Assembly (NCBI RefSeq): GCF_900110485.1
Contig: NZ_FODY01000007.1
Coordinates: forward strand, 62,001-126,000
Source of the DNA: Propionispora vibrioides
GTDB taxonomy: Bacteria > Bacillota > Negativicutes > Propionisporales > Propionisporaceae
Length of the DNA stretch: 64,000 nucleotides
Reading direction: 5' to 3'
Part shown: positions 10,526 through 19,359 of the stretch, piece by piece
Position numbering within the stretch: position 1 is the stretch's first letter
Layout of the letters: each line of letters starts with the position of its first letter
Program-made: the position numbers and the translations under genes
Notes under the pieces: generated by a model
The model's database searches: none
The model's input: the letters and a program-made list of their open reading frames with translations, nothing else
Told to the model about the DNA's origin: nothing

Positions 10526-11062
10526 ATGAAAAAGAAAATATTAACCATGCTTGCCGGAACTATGCTGGTAGCCGGCACGGCCATGGCAGCGCCGATTTCC
10601 GATATACAAGAAGGTCAGACCACCGTAGGGTATACCCATTACAATCTAAGCTCCAATACCCATGACGTCAAAGACGACAGCTTCTATCTGGAAAGCGCCG
10701 TATCGCAAAAGTTCATCTTAGGCATTGAAAACAACAGCGCCTTCCCATACAATGGCGTAAAAGCCACCGACGTATACGCCCAGTATAAGTTGGACCCCAA
10801 TGTCCGCCTGATTGCCGGCAACCGCAGCTATGAAGACGGTCCGGACAAAATGTTCTACGGCGTTGGCGCCAACGTGGCCCTGGCTCCCAAGCTGGACGGC
10901 TACGTGTCGGTAACCAACAGCAGTATTGCCACCGAATGGCAGACAGGCGTCAACTACAAGCTCGACAAACAAACCTCTTTAACTCTGGGCTACAAATCCT
11001 ATAAGGAAGACCACGCCTCCACTCTCGACGGAGTAGGCTTTGGCGCCAACTATACCTTCTAA
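10526..11062 (+). CDS. Small outer-membrane beta-barrel protein
   Basis: A 178-residue protein with a signal peptide (KKKILTMLAGTMLVAGTAMA, cleavage after about residue 21). The mature part is a run of amphipathic strands such as TTVGYTHYNLS, DVYAQYKLDPNVRLIAGNRSY and SLTLGYKSYKEDH, ending in GVGFGANYTF. A terminal aromatic Phe after alternating residues is the signal for BAM-dependent insertion in outer membranes. The length suits an eight-stranded barrel. AAGGAGGAG gives a very strong ribosome site. I cannot name the family; role could be structural or a narrow channel. It is the clearest evidence for a diderm envelope. Confidence 0.85.
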   Translation: MKKKILTMLAGTMLVAGTAMAAPISDIQEGQTTVGYTHYNLSSNTHDVKDDSFYLESAVSQKFILGIENNSAFPYNGVKATDVYAQYKLDPNVRLIAGNRSYEDGPDKMFYGVGANVALAPKLDGYVSVTNSSIATEWQTGVNYKLDKQTSLTLGYKSYKEDHASTLDGVGFGANYTF

Positions 11063-11076
11063 AATTACCCAATGGG

Positions 11077-11105
11077 AAAAACTGCCGGCAACGGCAGTTT
11101 TTTTT
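11077..11105 (+). terminator. Terminator after the outer-membrane protein gene
   Basis: AAAACTGCCG, loop GCAA, CGGCAGTTTT and a run of T residues, a textbook intrinsic terminator. Confidence 0.93.
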
Positions 11106-11291
11106 GTCCCTTCCCTCATTTCCGCCCCAGCCAAATCAAGACAAATTTCGGGAAATTAATTGCAAAACCGCCAGAGACTGCCATGGTTGGAACAGGATTT
11201 TGCGGAACGATGCAGAATATTATGCTTTATTCTGGATTCAACTATCTTATCCCGCAATCTTTATCCAAACCAATTAGACGGAGGCTGTATA

Positions 11292-12152
11292 ATGAGCGCA
11301 ATACGAATCATGATTGTAGACGATTCCCCCTTCTCCCGTACATTGCTTGCCGATGCACTGCAGGAAGAAGGCTATGAGATCGTCGGCGAAGCAGACGGCT
11401 TCGACTCCCTGATTGAAGTTTACACAGAGTGCAAGCCGGATATCGTCACCATGGACATTGCCATGCCTGGCGCCGACGGCTTTGAGTGCAGCAAAGCCTT
11501 ACGCCTGCACGATCCCAAGGCCAAGATCATTCTGGTCAGTTCCATGAAGGATGAAGAAACCGAAGCCGAGGCTCGCCGGGCCGGTGTGGTCGGCTATCTG
11601 CAAAAGCCAATTGACAGCGAAAACCTGAACCGGGTTATTTCCAATGTTATGGCCCCTGACAGCTTGTTTAACACCTTGCAGACTACAGGATTGGATACCT
11701 TTAAAGAAGCTCTGTCGCAAAGCGTCACCCGCATGACAAAAACGACGGCATCCTATACGGAGGACATTCCTAACGAAACTTATATTTCACAGGGAATCAC
11801 GGTTGTTATCGGGATTATCGGCCGCTATTCCGGCACTACAGTGATGGATATGCCGGTGGATGTCGCCGAAAAGATGGCGGAGAAAATTCTGCGGCGTGAA
11901 GCCAAAAACCGCGACGAAGTAGTGGCCATGGCGGCTGAGTTCGCCAATGTGGTAGCCGGCATCGCCTGCTCGATGCTAAATAAAAAGGAAAAAGCCCTGG
12001 GACTGCGGGTAGCGCCGCCCAGTGTGTTCCACGGCACGCCAACCGAAATTGTCAGCCCGACGGTAAAACTGACCGGTTGCTATGTGGATACCGACTTTGG
12101 CCGCATTTACCTGAGTGTTGGCTTTAAGAAAGGATCTGTCTTATGGATGTAA
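11292..12152 (+). CDS. Response regulator fused to a CheX-type phosphatase domain
   Basis: A 286-residue two-domain protein. Residues 1-120 are a CheY-like receiver (IMIVDDSPFSRTLL, phospho-acceptor Asp in IVTMDIAMPGADGF near residue 55, SSMKDE, and Lys in YLQKPIDSE). Residues 150-286 match the CheC/CheX/FliY fold (SQGITVVIGIIGRYSGTTVM, then AAEFANVVAGIACSMLNKK). CheX enzymes dephosphorylate CheY-P, so this receiver may carry its own phosphatase or serve as its docking partner. The ATG at 11292 has CGGAGG upstream; the frame stays open for 44 more codons without a ribosome site. The next gene overlaps by 10 bases. Confidence 0.88.
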   Translation: MSAIRIMIVDDSPFSRTLLADALQEEGYEIVGEADGFDSLIEVYTECKPDIVTMDIAMPGADGFECSKALRLHDPKAKIILVSSMKDEETEAEARRAGVVGYLQKPIDSENLNRVISNVMAPDSLFNTLQTTGLDTFKEALSQSVTRMTKTTASYTEDIPNETYISQGITVVIGIIGRYSGTTVMDMPVDVAEKMAEKILRREAKNRDEVVAMAAEFANVVAGIACSMLNKKEKALGLRVAPPSVFHGTPTEIVSPTVKLTGCYVDTDFGRIYLSVGFKKGSVLWM

Positions 12153-12610
12153 AGCTCATTAATCCGGTTTTGCAGGCCTTTGCCAATATTCTGCCGCAAA
12201 TTGGCTTCCAGCAAAACATTGAGAAAAAAGGACTTTCCCTTATCGGCTCCACCCTTACCAATCCGGGACTGCTGCTGACCATCAGCATCGTCGGCCCGTT
12301 AAAAGGCACCGTGTTAATCGGTATGACGCTGGAAGCCGCTAAACACTTCGCCTCCAAGATGATGATGGGCATGCCGGTGGCCGAATTGGACCCGCTAGCC
12401 CAAAGCGCCATTTCGGAAATGGGCAACATGGTTTGCGCCAACTCCTGTACTAACTTTGCTGAAGCAGGCATCGGCGGCCTGGACATTTCACCACCGACCA
12501 TGATGATCGGCGAAGGCGGCCATGTTATGCTATCCGTACCCAATGTCATTATGGTTAAATTTTCAATTGACAATATTGATGTGGATGTCTATGTGGGACT
12601 TATAAAATAA
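12143..12610 (+). CDS. CheX-family chemotaxis phosphatase-like protein
   Basis: A 155-residue stand-alone CheX-fold protein (MDVKLINPVLQAFANILPQI at the start, then VGPLKGTVLIGMTLEAAKHF and AQSAISEMGNMVCANSCTNF). CheX proteins bind and dephosphorylate CheY-P in the cytoplasm. The conserved Glu/Asn pair of the active helix is represented by EMGNMVCAN. It overlaps the REC-CheX gene by 10 bp with ATGTAA, so both should be translated together. Its natural target could be that receiver or the CheA-linked receivers at 53-58 kb; this is inference. Confidence 0.85.
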   Translation: MDVKLINPVLQAFANILPQIGFQQNIEKKGLSLIGSTLTNPGLLLTISIVGPLKGTVLIGMTLEAAKHFASKMMMGMPVAELDPLAQSAISEMGNMVCANSCTNFAEAGIGGLDISPPTMMIGEGGHVMLSVPNVIMVKFSIDNIDVDVYVGLIK

Positions 12611-12630
12611 CTTGACAAGCAATGTGCCAA

Positions 12631-12675
12631 AAGAGACAGTCCGGTGAATTTTTATCACCAGTCCTGCCTCTTTTT
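12631..12675. terminator. Bidirectional terminator between convergent genes
   Basis: AAGAGACAGTCCGGTGA pairs imperfectly with TCACCAGTCCTGCCTCTT, with TTTTT after the right arm. It serves the CheX gene on plus and overlaps the end of the small minus-strand gene. Confidence 0.7.
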
Positions 12676-12900
12676 GTATTCTATCCGGTAGTGCTCCGAT
12701 ACCCTGGTTTTCAGCTTTACCAACGAATATTCCAGTTGGAGTACTTCCTGTAAGCAGTCAACAAACACATTCCATTCTTCAGACGTAAATCCCTCCCGGA
12801 CCTTCTTGTCACCGCCAATGTTGTACAATTGATGCATGGCGGCTTCTGCCTGCCGGATATTCTGCATAGTAGCAAGCATTTGTTCCTTAATGCTCAACAT
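12655..12900 (-). CDS. Small helical protein of unknown function
   Basis: An 81-residue, charged, probably all-helical protein (SIKEQMLATMQNIRQAEAAM, then WNVFVDCLQEVLQLEYSLVK). The start at MLSIKEQ has AAGGGA ten bases upstream; longer in-frame versions begin in AT-rich DNA without a ribosome site. It has no signal, membrane segment or Cys motif, and I recognise no family. It converges on the CheX gene and diverges from a small XRE regulator, which might control it. Confidence 0.6.
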   Translation of the reverse strand: MLSIKEQMLATMQNIRQAEAAMHQLYNIGGDKKVREGFTSEEWNVFVDCLQEVLQLEYSLVKLKTRVSEHYRIEYKKRQDW

Positions 12901-12921
12901 AATGACCAATCCCTTCATTTT

Positions 12922-12955
12922 AAAAGAAAATACCCTCAACACGGTATTTTCTTTT
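12922..12955. repeat. Perfect AT-rich inverted repeat upstream of the small helical gene
   Basis: AAAAGAAAATACC and its exact complement flank an 8-base loop. It sits between the presumed promoter and the small minus-strand gene, so it could be an operator, attenuator or terminator. Confidence 0.6.
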
Positions 12956-13071
12956 ATTTTAACAAGAAACAGGCATAATAGCAATAACTGACAGTTAACT
13001 TAATTTTACTCTTGGTTAACAGGCTTGTTCCCCTATGATGTGTAACTTCTGTTATTGGGTGATATGATACT

Positions 13072-13455
13072 ATGCAATTTGGTGAAATTATAAAAGAGGT
13101 TCGGGAAAAGAATCTGCTAAGCCAGGAAGAAGCCGCCAAACAAATCGAAAAAACCTATGCCATCCGCCTGTCCGCTTCTTACTTAAGTATGATCGAAAGC
13201 GGGGCGCGCACTAATATAACCGTGAAAGTACTGCGTTCGTTGCTGCACTTTTACAAGCTTCCGGTGTCTGCTGCCGGCAGTCTCTTTGGTCAGGCCGGTA
13301 CCGGTCAGTCGAAAATTGCCGAAGCCGCCGTCCCCTACCGCCTCGATCCACTCTTAATTCCGCCGGAACAGCTTGCCGCCCTGCCGGCGGAAGCCAGGCA
13401 CACGCTCCAGGATTTTGTTGCCTTTATGCTCACCAGATATGGTGTAGTCAAATAA
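13072..13455 (+). CDS. XRE-family helix-turn-helix regulator
   Basis: A 127-residue DNA-binding protein. The HTH_3 fold covers residues 1-65: FGEIIKEVREKNLLSQEEAA, the recognition helix region LSASYLSMIESGARTNITVK, and VLRSLLHFYKL. The C-terminal half is helical (LIPPEQLAALPAEARHTLQD). It lacks a peptidase or sensor domain. Divergent arrangement with the 81-residue gene suggests local or autogenous control. The ribosome site (GGGTGAT) is weak, so the ATG at 13072 is likely but not certain. Confidence 0.8.
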   Translation: MQFGEIIKEVREKNLLSQEEAAKQIEKTYAIRLSASYLSMIESGARTNITVKVLRSLLHFYKLPVSAAGSLFGQAGTGQSKIAEAAVPYRLDPLLIPPEQLAALPAEARHTLQDFVAFMLTRYGVVK

Positions 13456-13474
13456 ATTCTTTTTCCCTGATCAA

Positions 13475-13515
13475 AAACGGGACTGCCGCCATTTTTTATG
13501 GCGGCAGTCCCGTTT
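13475..13515. terminator. Strong bidirectional terminator
   Basis: AAACGGGACTGCCGCCA and its exact complement surround a T-rich loop; T residues follow on both strands, better on minus (GTTTTTG). Confidence 0.85.
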
Positions 13516-13564
13516 GCTATTTGTCCGTCTGTTGGCGTCAGTTTCACACACTGTCAAGTAAGCC

Positions 13565-13637
13565 AGTGTTCCAGCAACTTTGAAACAGGAAACTGCTGAC
13601 GACGTATTGACCGTCAGCAATTTCTGTTTTCAGGCTA
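13565..13637. repeat. Family C repeat, short core-less derivative C10
   Basis: Left AGTGTTCCAGCAACTTTGAAA and right CAGGCTA ends with inner arms ACAGGAAACTGCTGAC and GTCAGCAATTTCTGT form a hairpin without the family core. The final CTA is the complement of the TAG stop of the chemoreceptor gene. Confidence 0.7.
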
Positions 13638-15353
13638 GTCATGCAATGTGAAACGGCTTGTCGCTGTTTTCAGCTCATTGGCCAGCGTGGCCAGACTTTG
13701 ACTTGCCGCGGCGATTTCCTCAGCCGCTGCCGACTGCTCCTCGGTCACCGCCGATATCGTTTGGGCCTGGGCCGACATATCGTGATTGATACCGGCCATA
13801 TCCCGCACTACTTCCAGAATCTGGCCGCTATTGGCCGCCATCTGTTCGGTCACGGCTGCCTCTTCTTTCATCAACGTCACGCTATGACCGATCCGGGAAA
13901 CAATGTCGGCAAACGCCTGACCGGCCTGCTGCACCAGCCCGGCACCTTTTTTCACTTCGGCGGCGCCCCGTCCCATGGAAGAGACCGCCTGGCCGGTGTC
14001 CTGCTGGACGTTCCGGATCAAGTCGCTGATTTGCTGAGCCGCTTCCTGGGATTGTTCGGCCAGATGCCGGACCTCCTCGGCAACCACCGCAAAACCCCGT
14101 CCCTGCTCGCCGGCCCGCGCCGCCTCAATAGCGGCATTTAAAGCCAGCAAATTAGTCTGGGCGGCGATGCTGGCAATCAGCTCGACAATTTGTCCTATTT
14201 CCTGGGAACGGCTTTCCAACTGCCCGACCGTCGTCACCGACTCACTGACCGTATGCTCAATGCTTTCCATTTGCCGGACAGCCGCATCCACCGACTGCAG
14301 CCCTTCACGAGCCGCCTGAGCCGATTCCTCCGACACCTGAGTAATCCGTCCGGTATTGGCTGCCACCTGCGTGACACCCTGGGCAAGCTCTTCCAGCCGA
14401 TTCATGACGTCGTCTGCCATGGCAGCCTGCTGGTCGGCTCCCTGGGCGGCGCCGGTAATTGATGCGGCCACCTGCCCGGCGGCTTGAGCCGACTGTTCGG
14501 CCGTATCAGTCAACTGGCCGGCCGAACTATCCACTTGACCGGCTAAGGTACTCACCTTTTCCAACAAAACGCGCAGATTGTTCCCCATCGTCTGCAACCC
14601 CTGGTCCATTTGCCCGATTTCATCCCGGCTGAAATGAACGGCTTCCTGGCGGCGGATGTGCCCCTGCGCGATTTCCTCGATGGTCTGTACCGCTTGGCCG
14701 ATCCGCTTACTCAGCGAACGCACCAGCCGCCGGCTAAAGAAGCCGCCGATAAGCATAGCCAGCACCGTCAGCGACAACAGCAGCATACCGGTCAACGACG
14801 CAGCTTTATCGTTATTCTGCTTGTTTTCCTCGGCCTGCCGGGAGTTAAAGGTGGTCAGGTCATCCAGCAGCTTATTCAGATTCCCGGCATGGACCGCCAA
14901 ATTCTGAACATAATAGGCATAAGCAGCCTGCTTCTGTCCACCGGTGGCCAATTCGATCACCTTGGGGCGGTGAGTCCGCCAGGCGGCCAATTCATCCTGA
15001 AAAATGGCATACTGCTCCCGTTCATACGCCGATAGCGGCAATTTTTCATAGCGCCCCAGCAGATTCCCGTTTTCGGCCGTACGGGCAGCCATATCCTGAA
15101 CGAGCTCTTTCTCCCGTTCCTTATTGTCGGTGATCATCAGCTCCAGCAATTCCCCCTGCAGTGCTCTGATATTGGTAGCCGACCGGTTCAAATATTCATT
15201 GGGCAGCAGGTCCTCTTCATAGGTTGTACGCAGATTTCTGGCAGCCTGCTGGTTAAAATAATAACCGGCTATACCGACAACAGCTAAGAAAGCGATCAAC
15301 AATGCCACAATGGAATAAAATTTACTGCCCAGACTATTGCCAAAGCCCTTCAT
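13635..15353 (-). CDS. Methyl-accepting chemotaxis protein with four-helix-bundle sensor
   Basis: A 572-residue membrane chemoreceptor. A first membrane segment lies at about 12-32, a periplasmic four-helix-bundle-type sensor at 35-190 ([20 protein letters not shown]), and a second membrane segment at about 190-212 ([19 protein letters not shown]). A HAMP domain follows, then the cytoplasmic signalling domain with the hairpin tip [20 protein letters not shown]. It would report to CheA through CheW. The ATG chosen has GGGGTGG upstream; a GTG three codons earlier is possible. It is a lone receptor gene. Its TAG stop coincides with the end of a family C repeat. Confidence 0.92.
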   Translation of the reverse strand: MKGFGNSLGSKFYSIVALLIAFLAVVGIAGYYFNQQAARNLRTTYEEDLLPNEYLNRSATNIRALQGELLELMITDNKEREKELVQDMAARTAENGNLLGRYEKLPLSAYEREQYAIFQDELAAWRTHRPKVIELATGGQKQAAYAYYVQNLAVHAGNLNKLLDDLTTFNSRQAEENKQNNDKAASLTGMLLLSLTVLAMLIGGFFSRRLVRSLSKRIGQAVQTIEEIAQGHIRRQEAVHFSRDEIGQMDQGLQTMGNNLRVLLEKVSTLAGQVDSSAGQLTDTAEQSAQAAGQVAASITGAAQGADQQAAMADDVMNRLEELAQGVTQVAANTGRITQVSEESAQAAREGLQSVDAAVRQMESIEHTVSESVTTVGQLESRSQEIGQIVELIASIAAQTNLLALNAAIEAARAGEQGRGFAVVAEEVRHLAEQSQEAAQQISDLIRNVQQDTGQAVSSMGRGAAEVKKGAGLVQQAGQAFADIVSRIGHSVTLMKEEAAVTEQMAANSGQILEVVRDMAGINHDMSAQAQTISAVTEEQSAAAEEIAAASQSLATLANELKTATSRFTLHD

Positions 15354-15493
15354 TCCTACCACCCCAATTATGTATTAATCCCAAGCAGAAAGTTTTGCTC
15401 CCTGATTGTTACCATAACTATAATTATGGAGGATTCCCGGGCATTCGTCAAACTACGAATAGGACCAAAGTCCCATTTCTAGCTGGATATTCG

Positions 15494-15534
15494 GCAAAAA
15501 AAAGCAAACGGCCTGCTTCACGCACCGTTTGCTT
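15494..15534 (-). terminator. Terminator after the VOC-family gene
   Basis: On minus, AAGCAAACGG and CCGTTTGCTT enclose a 13-base loop and run into TTTTTTTT. Confidence 0.88.
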
Positions 15535-15552
15535 CCTTTATTTTCCGTTATC

Positions 15553-15915
15553 TTACCGTTTCGGCAGAATTTCCAGCCAATACCCGTCCGGATCGGCGAT
15601 AAAGTAAATTCCCATCGCCTTATTCTCATAGCAGATACAGCCCATATTCTTATGGAGTTCATAGGCCTGTTCAAAGTCATCAGCCGTAAAAGCCAGATGA
15701 AATTCATTGTCTCCTAACTGATACGGTTCTTTCCGGTCCTTGATCCAGGTCAGTTCCAGCTTATGGGGTGTACGGCCGTCACCCAGGAAAACGAGCGTAA
15801 AATCCGGTTTTTCCATCCGGCGCGTTTCCTCCAGGCCCAGCGCCTGTTTATAAAAAGCCAGGCTTTTCTCCAAATTGAGCACATTGAAATTATTATGGGC
15901 AAATACAAAACTCAT
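15553..15915 (-). CDS. VOC-superfamily (glyoxalase I-like) protein
   Basis: A 120-residue single-domain vicinal-oxygen-chelate protein. Two beta-alpha-beta-beta-beta modules are visible: HNNFNVLNLEKSLAFYKQAL and NEFHLAFTADDFEQAYEL. The C-terminal IYFIADPDGYWLEILPKR is the usual glyoxalase I ending. Candidate metal ligands are the early His, Glu54-region residues, the His of EFHLAF and the Glu of WLEI. It may detoxify methylglyoxal as a dimer, but small VOC proteins have many substrates. AGGAGG precedes the start. Confidence 0.85.
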   Translation of the reverse strand: MSFVFAHNNFNVLNLEKSLAFYKQALGLEETRRMEKPDFTLVFLGDGRTPHKLELTWIKDRKEPYQLGDNEFHLAFTADDFEQAYELHKNMGCICYENKAMGIYFIADPDGYWLEILPKR

Positions 15916-15933
15916 CGCATTTCCTCCTGTCGC

Positions 15934-16671
15934 TTATTTTTTACCGGCGTTCCTTTTGCCGCTTTCGTATAAGCTGGTCAAAAAGCGCCGAATATCTCCC
16001 TGCAGTACTACGCCGTGACCGGTACAGAAAAACTCCGGCTCATAAGGCAGCAATTTCTCCAGCCCCGCCATAAACCGTTCAAACTCCCAGCCGCCCTGTG
16101 CCGCCTGCCCGGCTACATACTGACAGCAGCCTGCCCGGACTACCTCGCTGTCCGACACCAGTTTGCCCTCCGGCAACTCTTCGCCAAAAAAGCAAAAGAA
16201 GTCTCCCACAAACAGAATGCGGGTGGCCGCATCATAAAGCGCCACCGAACCGGGGCTGTGGGTATTGACATGAATAACCGCCAGAGCGTCCCTGCCACCA
16301 AACTGGAGCTCCGGCCCAACGCCACCGTCCGTAAAGAGAGAAAACTGTGGCGCCAGCGTCTCGGGCACCAGCACTAAATCCTCCCGGTGAATGAACTTGG
16401 CAGCCTGCCGGAAGGCGGCTGCACCTTCCACATGGTCCCAGTGGCCATGAGTCAGATATACGGTCCGCACCTGCTCCGTCGTAAGTCCGATGTCCTGCAG
16501 GGCCGCCTTAAGAATACCTTCATAGACTCGCGCCCCGGCATCAATCAATACCGCCTGGTCGCCCTGCGTTAAAATATATACATTGGCATAGGAAGGAACT
16601 CCCCAGGATTGAACATCATAAACGGCTAGAGCAGTTGCCCCTGGCGTCAGTTCCGACAATAAATACTTCAT
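15934..16671 (-). CDS. Metallo-beta-lactamase-fold hydrolase
   Basis: A 245-residue MBL-fold protein. The zinc motif HGHWDH (about residues 77-82) follows VYLTHGHWDHVEGAA; further ligands are His in NTHSPGS, Asp in LFVGDFF and His in FFCTGHGVV. This set matches glyoxalase II-like hydrolases, but a specific thioester substrate cannot be inferred. The start at MKYLLS has AGGAGG six bases ahead; a longer open frame has no such site. It ends 18 bp before the VOC gene, and both could act in one methylglyoxal-type detoxification unit, which is inference. Confidence 0.88.
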   Translation of the reverse strand: MKYLLSELTPGATALAVYDVQSWGVPSYANVYILTQGDQAVLIDAGARVYEGILKAALQDIGLTTEQVRTVYLTHGHWDHVEGAAAFRQAAKFIHREDLVLVPETLAPQFSLFTDGGVGPELQFGGRDALAVIHVNTHSPGSVALYDAATRILFVGDFFCFFGEELPEGKLVSDSEVVRAGCCQYVAGQAAQGGWEFERFMAGLEKLLPYEPEFFCTGHGVVLQGDIRRFLTSLYESGKRNAGKK

Positions 16672-16791
16672 GGCAAGCCTCCTTCCGTATCTGCGGCCAG
16701 CGGCCGCGCCCTCAGTTTCCTGTAATATCCTGATACTTACATTTATATACCATCCGATTTTTCTTGTCAACCGGTCACCCGCCGGCGCCGG

Positions 16792-16830
16792 AAAAAACAA
16801 AAAGCCCCTCGCCGGCAAAGCGAAGAGGCT
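16792..16830 (-). terminator. Terminator after rpiB
   Basis: On minus AGCCTCTTCGC pairs with GCGAGGGGCT and is followed by TTTTTGTTTTTT. Confidence 0.85.
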
Positions 16831-16900
16831 CTTGCTATCTACGACAGGCAACCATAGCACCTTGCGTCTGCGTTAAGTGACGCAACATACTAACCTGTGC

Positions 16901-17353
16901 TTATTTTTTGTATTTGCTGTCCAGGTCGGCAACCATCTGGATTTTCGGTGAGGAAGGACCAGGGGTGAATACCGATTCCAACCAGGTGGTAACGATTTTC
17001 TTAGCCAGTTCGGGGCCAATAACCCGGGCGCCCATGGTAATGATCTGGGCGTTGTTGCTCTTGATGGCTCTTTCAGCCGAGAAGGTATCATGACACAAAG
17101 CAGCGCAAACGCCAGGGATTTTATTGCCCACGATGCACATGCCAATGCCGGTGCCGCAAACCAGAACGCCTCTTTCAAAGCCTTGCTCCTTTACAGCCAG
17201 AGCAACTCGTTCACCGATTTCCGGATAGTTGGTAGCATCCTCGGGAGAATCAATACCAAAGTCTTTTACTTCATGACCCAGTTCCGTCATGTGTTTGATC
17301 AGAATTTTTTTCAACTCAAATGCTGCATTATCACTGCCAATTGCAATTTTCAT
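16901..17353 (-). CDS. rpiB: Ribose-5-phosphate isomerase B
   Basis: A 150-residue RpiB/LacAB enzyme that interconverts ribose-5-phosphate and ribulose-5-phosphate in the non-oxidative pentose phosphate pathway. The N-terminus KIAIGSDNAAFELKK holds the phosphate-binding region. The catalytic Cys is in VLVCGTGIGMCI near residue 66, and His in ALCHDTFSAERA follows. Length is the family norm. A transaldolase gene lies 153 bp upstream in the same direction, so they probably form one sugar-phosphate unit under the divergent DeoR regulator. Confidence 0.93.
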   Translation of the reverse strand: MKIAIGSDNAAFELKKILIKHMTELGHEVKDFGIDSPEDATNYPEIGERVALAVKEQGFERGVLVCGTGIGMCIVGNKIPGVCAALCHDTFSAERAIKSNNAQIITMGARVIGPELAKKIVTTWLESVFTPGPSSPKIQMVADLDSKYKK

Positions 17354-17506
17354 GGCTCAGTCACCTCAAATTAATATTTTTATTAGGATTTGCGAAAACT
17401 TATTGAAACAACCAGGAAATTTTCCGGTTGCAACTTAAAAGGTTATCGGAAAACCGCCGGGCGTGATGTATTCTTCGCCGGCCGGCAATTCCGGTTTATC
17501 ACCGTT

Positions 17507-18151
17507 TTATTTCGGTACGCTTTCCCAGTCCTTCAGGAATTTTTCGATACCGGCGGTTGTCAGCGGATGTTTGATCATTTCGGCAATGACTTTATACGGT
17601 ACTGTTGCGATATGGGCACCCCGTCTGGCGGCCTGAATCACATGAATCTGCGTTCTGACACTGGCGGAAATGATTTCGGTAGGGATGTCGTGAATAGCAA
17701 AGATTTCAGCAATTTCATCAATCAGGCGCATGCCTTCGTCGCCGATATCATCCAGACGGCCGAGGAAGGGACTGACATAGGTTGCGCCGGCCCGTGCTGC
17801 CAGCAAAGCCTGAGCCGCTGAGAAAATCAAAGTGACATTGGTTTTGATGTTATTAGCCGAGAGAATTTTTACAGCCTTTAAGCCTTCTGCTGTCATAGGA
17901 ATTTTAATGACGATGTTTTTGTGGATTTTAACCAGTTCTTTCGCTTCTTTCACCATTTGGTCCGCTTCCAGTCCGATAACCTCGGCACTGATCGGGCCGT
18001 CCACCAGCGTAACGATCTCTTTAATAACCTCTTCAAATACTTTGCCTTCTTTGGCAATCAAAGACGGATTGGTCGTTACACCACAAATTACGCCCATTTC
18101 GCTGGCCTTGCGAATCTCGTCCACATTAGCGGTGTCAATAAATAATTTCAT
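17507..18151 (-). CDS. tal: TalC-type transaldolase / fructose-6-phosphate aldolase
   Basis: A 214-residue short transaldolase. It starts [16 protein letters not shown] and has [13 protein letters not shown]. The Schiff-base Lys is in [14 protein letters not shown] near residue 85, followed by [19 protein letters not shown] and the C-terminal phosphate site near ATVPYKVI. Members either transfer dihydroxyacetone between sugar phosphates or cleave fructose-6-phosphate; sequence alone does not separate these. The start was placed at MKLF, ten bases after GAGGT, because an earlier ATG overlaps that ribosome site. It lies upstream of rpiB. Confidence 0.93.
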   Translation of the reverse strand: MKLFIDTANVDEIRKASEMGVICGVTTNPSLIAKEGKVFEEVIKEIVTLVDGPISAEVIGLEADQMVKEAKELVKIHKNIVIKIPMTAEGLKAVKILSANNIKTNVTLIFSAAQALLAARAGATYVSPFLGRLDDIGDEGMRLIDEIAEIFAIHDIPTEIISASVRTQIHVIQAARRGAHIATVPYKVIAEMIKHPLTTAGIEKFLKDWESVPK

Positions 18152-18523
18152 ACGCCACATTACCTCACTTTGCTATATTTTCCCAAACAAGCTAAAACGG
18201 CCGGAATGGCGGTTCTGAAAAAAGCTTCCATCCGTTTTATTCCGTTTCATTTGTTTTCCTTGACTATATAGTAACACTTAGTCATTTTTTTGTAAAAATG
18301 ACTTATGGTTTAATATTATTTGTTTTAGTTATTCTATCGTTTATTATCGTTTCTTTTCTTTTTTATTCGCATTATTTTTATATTTTGTTATTATTCAATA
18401 ATTTTTTTATAATGTTTTAAGGATTATTGAAAACATATTTTCATATTATCATTTTTTTGTTACAATTTAACCTAGAGCTATTTTTCATTCTATATGTTAA
18501 ATATCTAGAAAGCGGGGATAGGT
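18152..18523. promoter_or_regulatory. AT-rich divergent promoter region (tal-rpiB / deoR-type gene)
   Basis: The 372 bp gap is far richer in A and T than its surroundings, especially 18260-18500, and holds no gene I can see. It must contain both divergent promoters and presumably the DeoR-type operator. Many T-runs and TATTAT motifs make a single promoter assignment unsafe. Confidence 0.5.
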
Positions 18524-19288
18524 ATGCTTCCTTTGGAGCGGAGAACAAAAATTTTGGAAGTTTTATATAAACAAAAAAAAATCACTACCAACGAGTTGGA
18601 ACAATTGCTTGGCGTTTCAGCCTGCACCATCCGTAACGATTTGCGCAAACTCGAGGAGGACGGACTGGTGGAGCGTTCTCACGGCGGTGCCGTCATCCCC
18701 CAAAGCATTCAGCAGAACTTCAGCTTTTCCAAACGGCAGTTGATCAACAAACATGAAAAAGACATCATTTGCCGCAAAGCGCTGGATTTTATCCGCAACG
18801 GCAACTGTATCATCATCGACGCCAGTTCCACCTGCCTGACGCTGGCCAAGCATCTGCACGACTTCGAACGACTGATGGTGGTAACCAACGGAATCTACAC
18901 CGCCTTGGAACTAAAGGACAATCCCAACATCAACCTGATTCTGACCGGCGGCATCGTCCGGCCCAAATCGGGTTCCCTCGAAGGTCTGCTGGCCAAAAAT
19001 TTGATTAATCAAATCAACGCCGACGTCATCTTCGTATCCGCCCAGGGTTTTACGCTGGAGGAAGGCTTGACCGACTTCAATCTGCATGAATGCGAACTGA
19101 AAAAACTGATGATTTCCAAAGCCAAAAAAGTGGTTGCGCTTCTCGATTACCTGAAAATCGACCGGAACTCAAGCGCCAGCTTCGCCCGCGCAACCCAAGT
19201 CGATGTTATCATTACCGACGCCAAAGCTCCGCAGAGCTGTATCGAAAAATACCGGCAAGCCGGTATTGAGGTCGTTATCTGCGAATAA
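18524..19288 (+). CDS. DeoR-family transcriptional regulator
   Basis: A 254-residue repressor-type protein. The N-terminal DeoR helix-turn-helix is LERRTKILEVLYKQKKITTN followed by ELEQLLGVSACTIRNDLRKL and the family hallmark GLVERSHGGAV. The sensor domain (about 75-250) has IDASSTCLTLAKHL, VVTNGIY and LILTGGIVRPKSGSLEG, the sugar-phosphate-binding pattern shared with ribose-5-phosphate isomerase. Such proteins answer to phosphorylated sugars. Being divergent from tal-rpiB, it very likely controls them. The ATG follows GGGGATAGG. Confidence 0.9.
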   Translation: MLPLERRTKILEVLYKQKKITTNELEQLLGVSACTIRNDLRKLEEDGLVERSHGGAVIPQSIQQNFSFSKRQLINKHEKDIICRKALDFIRNGNCIIIDASSTCLTLAKHLHDFERLMVVTNGIYTALELKDNPNINLILTGGIVRPKSGSLEGLLAKNLINQINADVIFVSAQGFTLEEGLTDFNLHECELKKLMISKAKKVVALLDYLKIDRNSSASFARATQVDVIITDAKAPQSCIEKYRQAGIEVVICE

Positions 19289-19302
19289 CCGCTCGCTTTT
19301 TA

Positions 19303-19356
19303 TAAAACAGGACAAAAGCCGCTGTCAAAAATGACAACGGCTTTTGTCCTGTTTTC
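19303..19356. terminator. Long terminator between DeoR-type gene and the germination operon
   Basis: AAAACAGGACAAAAGCCG and its complement, with inner TGTCA-AAAA-TGACA, form a stem of over 20 bp with T residues on both sides. It terminates the DeoR gene and the convergent ger operon. Confidence 0.88.
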
Positions 19357-19359
19357 GTT

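Noticed and set aside
18260-18500. AT-rich stretch as a replication origin or phage attachment site
   Set aside because: No DnaA-box cluster, tRNA or integrase is present; a divergent promoter region explains it.
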